A DNA stretch of 64,000 nt, taken from positions 1-64,000 of the forward strand of contig NZ_QTQP01000031.1 of NCBI RefSeq assembly GCF_003854275.1, in the 5' to 3' direction. Below, in pieces: positions 17,952-26,365 of the stretch. This DNA is from Burkholderia sp. Bp8963. Lineage in GTDB: Bacteria; Pseudomonadota; Gammaproteobacteria; Burkholderiales; Burkholderiaceae. The notes under the pieces are model-generated. The model made no database searches and was not told where the DNA came from. It saw nothing but the letters and a program-made list of their open reading frames with translations. Position numbers and translations under genes: made by a program. How positions within the stretch are numbered: position 1 is the stretch's first letter; each line of letters starts with the position of its first letter.

Positions 17952-18719
17952 ATGAACATCGATAACCGGGTATTTGTCGTCACGGGGGCGGGCTCGGGCC
18001 TCGGCGCCGCGGTGGCGCGCATGGTCGTCGCGCAGGGCGGCCGCGCGATGCTGCTCGACATCAACGCGGATGCCGTCGCCGGCGTCGCGCGCGAACTCGG
18101 CGCGGCGGCGCGCAGTGCGGCGGCCGACGTGACGAGCGAGGCGGACGGACAGGCCGCGATCGCGGCCACGCTCGACGCATTCGGGCGGATCGACGGCCTC
18201 GTGAACTGCGCGGGCGTCGCGCCGGGCGAGAAGGTCGTCGGACGCGACGGCCCGCACCGGCTCGACAGCTTCGCGCGCGCAGTGTCCATCAACCTCGTCG
18301 GTACGTTCAACATGATGCGGCTCGCGGCTGACGCAATGTCGAAGCAGGACGCCGACGCGAACGGCGAGCGCGGCGTGATCGTCAACACCGCGTCGGTCGC
18401 GGCGTTCGACGGGCAGATCGGCCAGGCCGCGTATGCGGCGTCGAAGGCCGGCGTGGTCGGGATGACGCTGCCGGTCGCGCGCGAGCTCGCGCGCTTCGGC
18501 ATCCGTGTCGTGACGATCGCGCCGGGCATCTTCGAGACGCCGATGCTGACCGGGATGCCGCAGGAAGTGCAGGACTCGCTGGGCAAGAGCGTGCCGTTCC
18601 CGTCGCGTCTCGGGCGGCCCGACGAATTCGCGGCGCTGGTGCGCCATATCGCCGAAAACCCGATGCTGAACGGCGAGGTGATTCGGCTCGATGGCGCGTT
18701 GCGCATGGCGCCGCGCTGA
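17952..18719 (+). CDS. short-chain dehydrogenase, 3-hydroxyacyl-CoA dehydrogenase type II-like
   Basis: This 255-aa SDR has the TGAGSGLG cofactor motif at 11-18, the NCAG segment, and the catalytic triad Ser148, Tyr161, Lys165 (YAASK). The closing APGIFETPML and FPSRLGRPDEFAALV segments are like the HSD17B10 / type II 3-hydroxyacyl-CoA dehydrogenase branch. Between ligase and thiolase genes, oxidation of a 3-hydroxyacyl-CoA is the natural role. Enoyl hydration would have to come from elsewhere. Confidence 0.87.
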   Translation: MNIDNRVFVVTGAGSGLGAAVARMVVAQGGRAMLLDINADAVAGVARELGAAARSAAADVTSEADGQAAIAATLDAFGRIDGLVNCAGVAPGEKVVGRDGPHRLDSFARAVSINLVGTFNMMRLAADAMSKQDADANGERGVIVNTASVAAFDGQIGQAAYAASKAGVVGMTLPVARELARFGIRVVTIAPGIFETPMLTGMPQEVQDSLGKSVPFPSRLGRPDEFAALVRHIAENPMLNGEVIRLDGALRMAPR

Positions 18720-18738
18720 TACTGAAGGAGAGGGAACC

Positions 18739-19929
18739 ATGACGACACAGGATCCGATCGTTATCGTCGGTGCGGCACGCACCCCGATGGGCGGTTTTCA
18801 GGGCGAGCTGGCCGCGGCCGGCGCGAGCGACCTCGGCGCGGTGGCGATTCGCGCCGCGCTCGAGCGTGCGGGCCTGCCGGCCGAACAGATCGACGAGATC
18901 GTGTTCGGCTGCGTGCTGCCTGCCGGGCAAGGGCAGGCGCCGGCGCGGCAGGCGGCGCTGAAGGCGGGGCTGCCGCTGGCGGCGGGCGCGACCACGGTCA
19001 ACAAGATGTGCGGCTCCGGGATGAAGGCCGCGATGTTCGCCCACGACCTGCTGGTCGCGGGCAGTGCGAGCGCGATGGTCGCGGGCGGGATGGAGAGCAT
19101 GAGCAATGCGCCGTACCTGCTGCCGAAGGCGCGCGGCGGCTATCGGATGGGGCACGGGCAGGTGCTCGACCACATGTTCCTCGACGGCCTCGAGGATGCG
19201 TACGACAAGGGCCGCCTGATGGGCACCTTCGCCGAGGATTGTGCGGAATCCTACGGTTTCACGCGCGAAGCGCAGGATGCATTCGCGATCGCGTCGCTCA
19301 CGCGCGCGCAGAAGGCGATCGCGGCAGGCCACTTCGCTGCCGAAGTCGCGCCGGTGCGCGTGAGCGCGGGCAAGACGGAAACCGTGGTGAGCATCGACGA
19401 ACAGCCGGGCAAGGCGAAGCTCGACAAGATCCCGACGCTGAAGCCGGCGTTCCGCGCGGGCGGCACGGTGACGGCCGCGAACTCGTCGTCGATCTCGGAC
19501 GGCGCCGCGGCGCTCGTGATGATGCCCCGCTCGGAAGCGGAGCGGCGCGGCCTCACGCCGAAGGCCGTGATCGTCGGGCATGCGACGTACGCGGACAAGC
19601 CGAGCCTGTTCCCGACGGCGCCGGTCGGCGCGCTGCGCAAGCTGTCGGAGAAGACCGGCTGGCAGCTGCGCGACGTCGACCTGTTCGAAATCAACGAGGC
19701 ATTCGCGGTGGTCGCGATGGCGGCGATGCGCGATCTCGACCTGTCGCACGACAAGGTCAACGTGCATGGCGGCGCATGCGCGCTCGGTCACCCGATCGGC
19801 GCGTCGGGCGCACGTGTGATGGTCACGTTGCTCGCGGCGCTCGAGACGTATGGCCTCTCGCGCGGCGTGGCGTCGCTGTGCATCGGCGGCGGCGAGGCGA
19901 CGGCGATCGCGATCGAACGGATCGTCTGA
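18739..19929 (+). CDS. acetyl-CoA C-acyltransferase (thiolase)
   Basis: The product of 396 aa has the complete thiolase active site: Cys91 in NKMCGSG, His351 in GHPIGASGA and Cys381 in LCIGGGEA. It would cleave a 3-ketoacyl-CoA at the end of the short pathway formed with the upstream ligase and SDR. It is clearly distinct in sequence from BktB in this same window. AAGGAGAGGG precedes the ATG. A strong hairpin follows the stop codon. Confidence 0.93.
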   Translation: MTTQDPIVIVGAARTPMGGFQGELAAAGASDLGAVAIRAALERAGLPAEQIDEIVFGCVLPAGQGQAPARQAALKAGLPLAAGATTVNKMCGSGMKAAMFAHDLLVAGSASAMVAGGMESMSNAPYLLPKARGGYRMGHGQVLDHMFLDGLEDAYDKGRLMGTFAEDCAESYGFTREAQDAFAIASLTRAQKAIAAGHFAAEVAPVRVSAGKTETVVSIDEQPGKAKLDKIPTLKPAFRAGGTVTAANSSSISDGAAALVMMPRSEAERRGLTPKAVIVGHATYADKPSLFPTAPVGALRKLSEKTGWQLRDVDLFEINEAFAVVAMAAMRDLDLSHDKVNVHGGACALGHPIGASGARVMVTLLAALETYGLSRGVASLCIGGGEATAIAIERIV

Positions 19930-19937
19930 CGAAGTCG

Positions 19938-19965
19938 CGCGGATCCGGTGACGTCCGGGTCCGCG
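19938..19965. terminator. stem-loop between the convergent thiolase and TetR genes
   Basis: An 11-bp stem with one G-T pair (19938-19948 with 19955-19965, six-base loop) starts 8 bp after the thiolase stop. There is no T tract, so it may stabilise the 3' end rather than terminate alone. Confidence 0.5.
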
Positions 19966-20034
19966 ATGAGATCAAAGGCGGCGCGCTCGCATCTGACGGG
20001 CTCGCTGCACCTGCACGATCCGCCCGAGCGCGGA

Positions 20035-20661
20035 TCATTCGTGAGCATTCGGCCGACTGCTCAATCGTTCCTCGAGATAGCTTCCCAGCGCCCGCTGCAT
20101 TTCCCGACGCAGCGATGCGCGTTCGCGCGCGTCGACCAGCCGGATGCCCTGAGCCGCGGCACGAATCATCAGCGACGCGGTGATCGACACCCTCGACAGT
20201 TCGCGTTCCTTCATCGAACGCGCATACGACGCCATCATGCCGCCGAGAACCGCGGACAAGCGATCGAGCGCATATTGATGCGGCATCAGCGCGGGCACGT
20301 CGGACAAAATCGCCCATACCGGACGCTGTGCCACAAAGTCGAGAATGATCGAAATCAAACGATGCGCAAATTCTTTTGGCGTATCCGGTAAATCTTTTTC
20401 GAATTCATCGAGCTGCCCGGACAACTCGTCCATATACCGGAGCAGCAACGCCAGGCCGATGTTCTCCTTGCTCGGAAAGAACTGATAGAGCGAGCCGACG
20501 GACGCGCCGGCCCGGTTCGCGATGCCGCTCATCGTCGTCCCGTCGTATCCGTCCGTTTCGAAGAAATATTCGGCTGATTGCAGAAGGTCGGCCACGCGAC
20601 GTTCGCCGCGCTCTTGCGTCGGGGATTTCGACGCTCTTGACAAAATGTGACGCTCATTCAT
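20035..20661 (-). CDS. TetR-family transcriptional regulator
   Basis: The 208-aa protein has a TetR DNA-binding domain at residues 20-70 (the section TTMSGIANRAGASVGSLYQF is diagnostic) and an all-helical ligand domain. No Shine-Dalgarno is evident before the ATG. It is divergent from the DUF3141 operon and a long perfect inverted repeat lies between them, so it most likely represses both itself and that operon. The ligand could be an acyl-CoA by analogy with many TetR regulators of lipid genes. Confidence 0.92.
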   Translation of the reverse strand: MNERHILSRASKSPTQERGERRVADLLQSAEYFFETDGYDGTTMSGIANRAGASVGSLYQFFPSKENIGLALLLRYMDELSGQLDEFEKDLPDTPKEFAHRLISIILDFVAQRPVWAILSDVPALMPHQYALDRLSAVLGGMMASYARSMKERELSRVSITASLMIRAAAQGIRLVDARERASLRREMQRALGSYLEERLSSRPNAHE

Positions 20662-20670
20662 ATGATGATT

Positions 20671-20699
20671 TTAAAATATGAGGCATATTCATATTTTAA
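20671..20699. promoter_or_regulatory. probable TetR operator
   Basis: TTAAAATATGA at 20671-20681 is followed after GGCATAT by its exact complement at 20689-20699. The 11-bp arms and 7-bp spacer sit 10 bp outside the TetR start codon in an AT-rich patch, as expected of an autoregulatory operator. Confidence 0.7.
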
Positions 20700-20887
20700 T
20701 TGCCTGAGATCAAATCGTAATCATCGCGTTTTCCCGATTGCGTGCCGGTCTTGCGTATTGTCTGTCTGCCGGCATCCGTGTTCGACGGTTTCGCCATCCT
20801 GCGTGCGACGCCACGGGGCAGTCTTGCCTGCTGATCTTGCGAAGCGTCGTTTGCGCTGTCCGAAGTTCCTCTAACAGGAGTTCCAGC

Positions 20888-23104
20888 ATGTCCGATGTCG
20901 ATCACGCCATTCCGTCCCTGGTTCGATGCGCACAAGACGCCGTCGAATACGGGATCGATGCATGGCAACGCAGCGTACTGTTTCTCGACGTGCTGCGCGA
21001 GCGCGGAAACGTCTATCTCGATCACGCGCAGTCCGGCAAGCCGCCGGTGCTCGCTTTCGAATACGAAGTCGTCGCTGATGGCCGGGAGCTGCCGGAGCCG
21101 GCGAACTATGCGCTCGCGCGCATCGTGCCGCCGGCGGGGTCTCCCGAAACCGATCCGGCGAAGCGGCCGTTCGTCGTCATCGATCCGCGCGCCGGCCACG
21201 GGCCGGGGATCGGCGGTTTCAAGATGGATAGCGAAATCGGCATCGCGCTGAAGCAGGGGCATCCGTGCTATTTCGTGTTCTTCTATCCGCAGCCGGAGCC
21301 GGGCCAGACGATCGAATCGGTGACGCGCGCGGAGATCGCCTTTCTCGAACGCGTCGCGGCATTGCACCCCGATGCGCAAGACAAGCCGTTCCTGATCGGC
21401 AATTGCCAGGGCGGATGGGCGGCGTTGATCCTCGCGGCCGCCGTTCCCGAGAAGGCCGGCCCGCTGCTGCTCGCGGGCTCGCCGGTGTCGTACTGGGCCG
21501 GCGTCGCAGGCAAAAATCCGATGCGCTACTCGGGCGGCTTGCTTGGCGGCACATGGCTGGCGTCGTTCGCGGGCGATTGCGGGAACGGCACCTTCGATGG
21601 CGCCTATCTGGTCAACAACTTCGAGCAGATGAACCCCGCGAACACGTACTGGACGAAGCTCTACAACGTCTATGCGAACGTCGACACGGAGCGGGCCCGC
21701 TTCCTGGAATTCGAGCGCTGGTGGGGCGGCCATTTCCTGATGAACAAGAAGGAAATGGAATGGATCACGCAAAACCTCTTCGTCGGCAATCGCCTGTCCG
21801 CCGGCGAGGTGGTGTCGGCCGACGGCAACGCGCGCATCGATCTGCGCAACATCCGTTCACCGATCGTCGTGTTCGCGTCGTGGGGCGACAACATCACGCC
21901 GCCGCAACAGGCGCTCTACTGGATTCCCGATCTCTACGACAGCGTCGACGCGATTCGCTACAACGAGCAGACGATCGTTTATTGCCTGAACGACAAGATC
22001 GGGCATCTGGGAATCTTCGTGTCGGCCGGCGTCGCGAAGAAGGAGCACACGGAGCTCATCAGCGCGCTCGACCTGATCGATGTGCTGCCGCCCGGCTTGT
22101 ACGAAGCGGTGATCGAGGATACGCAGCCCGACCTGCCGGGCCGCGAGTTTGTCGCGGGGCGTTATCTGATCCGTTTCGAGGCCCGTGAGATCGCCGACAT
22201 CCTCGCGCTCGGGGACGGGCGCGATGGGGAGCGCGCGTTCGAAGTCGTCAAGCGCGTCGCCGAAGTCAACCAGGGCGCCTACGACACCTTCGTTGCGCCG
22301 TGGGTGAGGGCGGCATCGAATCCGTGGACGGCGGCCTGGGCTCGGCTGATGAACCCCGCGCGCGTCGAGCGGTGGGCGATGTCGAACCTGAATCCGGCGG
22401 CATGGGCCATCGGGCTGGCGGCGGACATGGTGCGGGCGGCACGGCAACCCGCGTCGTCCGGGAACGCGCTGCACGCAGGCGAGGCGCAGGTGTCGCAGGC
22501 GATCGTGTGCGGTCTCGACAGCTATCAGGCATGGCGCGACGGCGCCGTCGAAATCCTGTTCAGGACGATCTACGAGTCGCCATGGCTCGCATCGCTGGTC
22601 GGCCTGAAGGAGGGCTCCGTGCAGCGTCGCACGCATGAAACGGAGAGCTGGTTCGAAGAGGAGTTCAAGCGGCTCAAGCGGCGCGAACTGGAAGCCGCGT
22701 TCGACAGCGGAACGCTGCTGGATGGCGCGATGCGCCTGATCATCTATTGCGGCCGCGAGCTCCAGGTGGTCGACGAGCGCCCGTTCAATGCGATGCGCGA
22801 GCTGATGCGCGAATCCGGGCTCGACGCGCAGATCAGCATCGCCGACCTCAAGCAAGTGGTGAAGCGTCAGGCCTTCCTCGTGCTGCTCGACGAAGAACGC
22901 TCGCTCGCGGGGCTGCCGCGCTTGCTGCCGGGCGAACCCGAGCGCCGACGCGCGCTCGAGGTGGCGCGCATGCTGGCAGCCACGCGCGGCGAAATCACTC
23001 AGGCGGAGCAGGCGCGATTCGCGCGGGTTGCCGAGGTGTTGGGCGTGGCGTCGCGCGAGCGCCGCGCGAAATCGACGGAATCGAAATCGACGGAATCTGC
23101 GTGA
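20888..23104 (+). CDS. DUF3141 protein, PHA-synthase-like alpha/beta hydrolase
   Basis: The 738-aa cytoplasmic protein has an alpha/beta-hydrolase core in its first ~400 residues with a lipase-like box in which the nucleophile is cysteine (GNCQG, Cys173), as in polyhydroxyalkanoate synthases. Asp334 (GDNITPPQQ) and His373 (IGHLGIF) fit the remaining triad. The C-terminal ~330 residues are helical and charged and have no function known to me. The family is DUF3141. The ATG is preceded by CAGGAG. It leads an operon with a phosphate acyltransferase, acetate kinase and FabI. A PHA-related polymerase, depolymerase or acyltransferase is suggested, not shown. Confidence 0.85.
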   Translation: MSDVDHAIPSLVRCAQDAVEYGIDAWQRSVLFLDVLRERGNVYLDHAQSGKPPVLAFEYEVVADGRELPEPANYALARIVPPAGSPETDPAKRPFVVIDPRAGHGPGIGGFKMDSEIGIALKQGHPCYFVFFYPQPEPGQTIESVTRAEIAFLERVAALHPDAQDKPFLIGNCQGGWAALILAAAVPEKAGPLLLAGSPVSYWAGVAGKNPMRYSGGLLGGTWLASFAGDCGNGTFDGAYLVNNFEQMNPANTYWTKLYNVYANVDTERARFLEFERWWGGHFLMNKKEMEWITQNLFVGNRLSAGEVVSADGNARIDLRNIRSPIVVFASWGDNITPPQQALYWIPDLYDSVDAIRYNEQTIVYCLNDKIGHLGIFVSAGVAKKEHTELISALDLIDVLPPGLYEAVIEDTQPDLPGREFVAGRYLIRFEAREIADILALGDGRDGERAFEVVKRVAEVNQGAYDTFVAPWVRAASNPWTAAWARLMNPARVERWAMSNLNPAAWAIGLAADMVRAARQPASSGNALHAGEAQVSQAIVCGLDSYQAWRDGAVEILFRTIYESPWLASLVGLKEGSVQRRTHETESWFEEEFKRLKRRELEAAFDSGTLLDGAMRLIIYCGRELQVVDERPFNAMRELMRESGLDAQISIADLKQVVKRQAFLVLLDEERSLAGLPRLLPGEPERRRALEVARMLAATRGEITQAEQARFARVAEVLGVASRERRAKSTESKSTESA

Positions 23105-23112
23105 GGGATACG

Positions 23113-24054
23113 ATGGAACACAAACGCGAAAAATACGAGCGCCTGATCGCGTTCGCGAAGACGTTGCCGGCCACGCCGACTGCCGTCGCGCATCCGTGCG
23201 ATCTCAACGCGCTCGGCGCCGCGGTCGAGGCGGCGCAGCTCGGCCTGATCGCACCGATTCTGGTCGGGCCGCAGGCGAAGATCGGCGCGATCGCGGACGA
23301 AGGCGGGCTCGACATCTCGAACCTGCCGCTCGTCGACGCGCCGCACAGCCATGCGGCCGCCGACGCCGCGGTGCGCCTCGTGCACGAGGGGCGGGCGCAG
23401 GCGCTGATGAAAGGTTCGCTGCATACCGACGAACTGATGGGCGCCGTCGTCGCGCGCGACACCGGCTTGCGCACCGCGCGCCGCGTCAGCCACTGCTTCG
23501 TGATGGACGTGCCGGGCCACGACGATCCGCTGATCATCACGGACGCCGCGGTGAATATCGCACCCACGCTCGAAGAAAAGGTCGACATCGTGCAGAACGC
23601 GATCGATCTCGCGCACGCGTTGCGCTTTCCCGCTGCGCGGGTCGCGATCCTGTCCGCGATGGAAACGGTCAACCCGAAAGTGCCGTCGACGCTCGACGCG
23701 GCGGCGTTGTGCAAGATGGCGGACCGCCGCCAGATCGAAGGCGGCGCGCTCGACGGTCCGCTCGCGCTCGACAATGCGATCGACGTCGCTGCCGCAGGGC
23801 TCAAGCATATCGACTCGCCCGTCGCGGGGCGCGCGAACGTGCTCGTCGTGCCGAATCTCGAGGCCGGCAACATGCTCGCGAAAAGCCTGACGTTTCTCGC
23901 GGGCGCGGATGCGGCCGGCATCGTGCTCGGCGCGCGCGTGCCGGTCATCCTCACGAGCCGTGCCGATTCGGTGGTCGCCCGGCTCGCGTCGTGCGCGGTC
24001 GCCGCGATGGTCGCGCTTTGGCGGCGCACGCCGTCGCGCGTCATCGCCAACTGA
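23113..24054 (+). CDS. phosphate acetyl/butyryltransferase family protein
   Basis: The 313-aa product resembles the Pta/Ptb catalytic domain and lacks the N-terminal MaoC-like hydratase domain found in the longer bifunctional relatives. Segments such as ALMKGSLHTDELM and the C-terminal GADAAGIVLGARVPVILTSRADS are typical. It would convert acyl-CoA and phosphate to acyl phosphate. It starts 8 bp after the DUF3141 gene and is followed 11 bp later by acetate kinase, forming the classical acyl-CoA to acid plus ATP pair. Confidence 0.88.
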   Translation: MEHKREKYERLIAFAKTLPATPTAVAHPCDLNALGAAVEAAQLGLIAPILVGPQAKIGAIADEGGLDISNLPLVDAPHSHAAADAAVRLVHEGRAQALMKGSLHTDELMGAVVARDTGLRTARRVSHCFVMDVPGHDDPLIITDAAVNIAPTLEEKVDIVQNAIDLAHALRFPAARVAILSAMETVNPKVPSTLDAAALCKMADRRQIEGGALDGPLALDNAIDVAAAGLKHIDSPVAGRANVLVVPNLEAGNMLAKSLTFLAGADAAGIVLGARVPVILTSRADSVVARLASCAVAAMVALWRRTPSRVIAN

Positions 24055-24065
24055 GCGGGTGGACC

Positions 24066-25244
24066 ATGGACGTCATTCTGGTCATCAACGCAGGTTCGTC
24101 GAGCGTCAAATTCTCAGTCTTCGCGGTGGCCGACCACGCGCTCGAACCGGTTTGCCACGGCAACTTCGAGGAGATCAATACGGAGCCGCGCCTGCACGTC
24201 AGCGACGCGCACCGCGAGACGCTCGACGAGAAGCGCTGGCCCCGCGATACGCGGCTCGGCCATGAAGGCGCGATCGGTTTCATGTTCGACTGGCTGCGCA
24301 GCCATTCCGCCGGCTATACGCCGATCGGCGTCGGCCATCGCATCGTGCACGGCGGGAGCCTGTATGCGAATCCGGTTCGCGTCGACGACGAAGTCATTGC
24401 GAACCTCGACACGCTGGTGCCGCTGGCGCCCTTGCACCAGCCGCACAACCTGGCCGCACTGAAGCTTGTCGCCGAGCGGCAGGCGGGTCTTCCGCAGATC
24501 GCCTGTTTCGACACGGCGTTTCACCATGGGCAACCTGCGGTCGCGACGCAATTTGCGCTGCCGCGCGAGATCACGCGGCAAGGGGTGCGGCGCTACGGCT
24601 TTCATGGCTTGTCGTACGAGTACATCGCTTCGGTATTGGAGCGTTACGACGAACGGGCGGCGCGCGGCAAGACGGTGGTCATGCACCTCGGAAACGGCGC
24701 GAGCATGGCGGCGCTGGCGAACGGCAGGAGCGTCGCGAGCACGATGGGATTCACGGCCGTCGAGGGATTGCCGATGGGCACACGCTCGGGAACCGTCGAT
24801 CCGGGCGTGCTCGTGTGGCTGATGGATCATCACCATATGGGCGCCCGCGACATCGAGGCGCTGCTGTATCGGCAGTCCGGGTTGCTCGGCGTGTCCGGCA
24901 TTTCCAGCGACATGCGCACGCTGCTCGACAGCGACGATCCGGCGGCGGTGGAGGCGGTGGAGCTGTTCTGCTACCGGGTTTCGCGCGAGCTCGGGTCGCT
25001 CGCGGCCGCGCTTGGCGGCCTGGACAGCATCGTGTTCACGGCGGGCATCGGCGAGCACGCGGCGGCGATACGCGAACGCGTCTGTCGCGCGGCCGCATGG
25101 CTCGGCGTATCGATCGATCCGGACGCGAACGCACACCACGGGCCGCGCATCAGCTCGCCCGGCAGCGCGGTGTCGGCCTGGGTCATTCCGACCGACGAAG
25201 AGTTGATGATCGCGTCGCACACGCTTGATCTGCTTGAGACCTGA
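24066..25244 (+). CDS. ackA: acetate kinase
   Basis: The 392-aa product shows the acetokinase signatures INAGSSSVKF (residues 6-15), HRIVHGG, CFDTAFH, YGFHGLSYEYI and MHLGNGAS in order. It interconverts acetyl phosphate and ADP with acetate and ATP. It is 11 bp downstream of the phosphotransacylase and 12 bp upstream of fabI. A propionate or butyrate kinase activity cannot be excluded, because the partner transacylase has a Ptb-like look. Confidence 0.93.
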   Translation: MDVILVINAGSSSVKFSVFAVADHALEPVCHGNFEEINTEPRLHVSDAHRETLDEKRWPRDTRLGHEGAIGFMFDWLRSHSAGYTPIGVGHRIVHGGSLYANPVRVDDEVIANLDTLVPLAPLHQPHNLAALKLVAERQAGLPQIACFDTAFHHGQPAVATQFALPREITRQGVRRYGFHGLSYEYIASVLERYDERAARGKTVVMHLGNGASMAALANGRSVASTMGFTAVEGLPMGTRSGTVDPGVLVWLMDHHHMGARDIEALLYRQSGLLGVSGISSDMRTLLDSDDPAAVEAVELFCYRVSRELGSLAAALGGLDSIVFTAGIGEHAAAIRERVCRAAAWLGVSIDPDANAHHGPRISSPGSAVSAWVIPTDEELMIASHTLDLLET

Positions 25245-25256
25245 CTCGAGGTTTGA

Positions 25257-26036
25257 ATGGACGACAACCGGAATACGCCGCTAGCGGGCCGCAAGGTGCT
25301 GATCGCCGGAATCGCGAACGAACATTCGATCGCATATGGATGCGCGCGCGCGTTCCGCGAGCTGGGCGCGGAACTGGCAATTACCTACGTGAACGAGAAA
25401 TCGAAACCATACGTCGAGCCGCTCGCGCGGGAGCTCGGCGCCGCGCTTCTGATGCCGCTCGACGTGTCGAAGCCGGACGAGTTGCAGGCACTGTTCGACG
25501 GAATCCGCGCGACCTGGGGCCGGCTCGACGTCGCCGTGCATTCGATCGCGTTCGCTCCGAAGGCGGATCTGCAGGGCGGATTGATCAACAGCTCGGCAGA
25601 AGGCTTCGCCATGGCCATGGACGTGTCGTGCCACTCGTTCATCCGGATGGCACGGCTGGCCGTGCCGTTGATGGATCGTGGCGGGACGCTGTTCGCGATG
25701 AGTTATCTGGGCGCGACCAGGGTCGTGCCGAACTACGATCTGATGGGGCCGGTCAAGGCGGCCCTCGAGGCGACGTGCCGCTATCTGGCGCACGAACTCG
25801 GTCCGCGTGGCATTCGCGTCCATCCGATCTCGCCGGGGCCGCTCAAGACGCGTGCGGCATCGGGGCTGAAGGATTTCGATCTGCTGCTCAACGAGGCGGT
25901 CGAGCGTGCGCCGCTCGGCGAGCTGGTCGACATCATGGATGTCGGGTTCGCGTGCGCGTATCTGGCAACGCCGTATGCGCGGCGCATTACCGGCAACACG
26001 ATGTTCGTCGACGGTGGCGTCAGCATCATGGGATAG
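25257..26036 (+). CDS. fabI: enoyl-ACP reductase FabI (paralogue)
   Basis: This 259-aa SDR-fold enzyme has the FabI-specific cofactor region GIANEHSIAYG (residues 18-28) and active-site residues Tyr150, Tyr160 and Lys167 at FabI spacing. It reduces trans-2-enoyl-ACP with NADH. Being in an operon with acyl phosphate metabolism genes and not with fatty acid synthesis genes, it is likely a second copy with a special role, perhaps on enoyl-CoA. A paralogue could also affect sensitivity to FabI-targeting biocides such as triclosan. Confidence 0.9.
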   Translation: MDDNRNTPLAGRKVLIAGIANEHSIAYGCARAFRELGAELAITYVNEKSKPYVEPLARELGAALLMPLDVSKPDELQALFDGIRATWGRLDVAVHSIAFAPKADLQGGLINSSAEGFAMAMDVSCHSFIRMARLAVPLMDRGGTLFAMSYLGATRVVPNYDLMGPVKAALEATCRYLAHELGPRGIRVHPISPGPLKTRAASGLKDFDLLLNEAVERAPLGELVDIMDVGFACAYLATPYARRITGNTMFVDGGVSIMG

Positions 26037-26049
26037 GTGTCGGACCAAA

Positions 26050-26073
26050 CCATGCCCGGCGTGCCGGGCATGG
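26050..26073 (+). terminator. perfect 11-bp hairpin between fabI and the RRM gene
   Basis: CCATGCCCGGC and GCCGGGCATGG are exact complements separated by GT, followed by TTTC. It begins 13 bp after the fabI stop and lies 23 bp before the next start codon. It could partly terminate or act as an mRNA stability element separating the levels of the two genes. Confidence 0.6.
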
Positions 26074-26096
26074 TTTCAATTGGAAGGAATACTGCA

Positions 26097-26345
26097 ATGA
26101 GACTCATGATCGGCAATTTGCCGCCCGATACGAGCGATGAAGATCTGCGCGAATTCGTGAACAAGTACATGCCGGTCGAATTCGCCAGCATCACGCATAT
26201 CGACGTCGAGGGCGAACATCCGAGCGTGCTGCTCGAAGTCTGCGGCGCGGAACATGTGCTGCTGGCCGAGATGCAGCGCCGTTTTCATCACCTGTACTGG
26301 AAAGGGTGCGAGCTTACCGCGCACGTGATGCTTTTTTCCGAATGA
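26097..26345 (+). CDS. small RRM-fold RNA-binding protein
   Basis: The 82-aa product begins LMIGNLPPDTSDEDLREFV, which is the RNP2 motif and first helix of an RNA recognition motif, and continues with the alternating strands of the fold. The RNP1 segment is degenerate (ITHIDVEGEHPSVLLEV lacks the usual aromatic pair), so RNA binding is uncertain. GGAAGGA precedes the ATG. Its gene ends 20 bp before the opposing citrate-synthase-like gene. It belongs by position to the FabI operon. Confidence 0.8.
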   Translation: MRLMIGNLPPDTSDEDLREFVNKYMPVEFASITHIDVEGEHPSVLLEVCGAEHVLLAEMQRRFHHLYWKGCELTAHVMLFSE

Positions 26346-26365
26346 GGCTGTTGTGGAGGGCCGTG

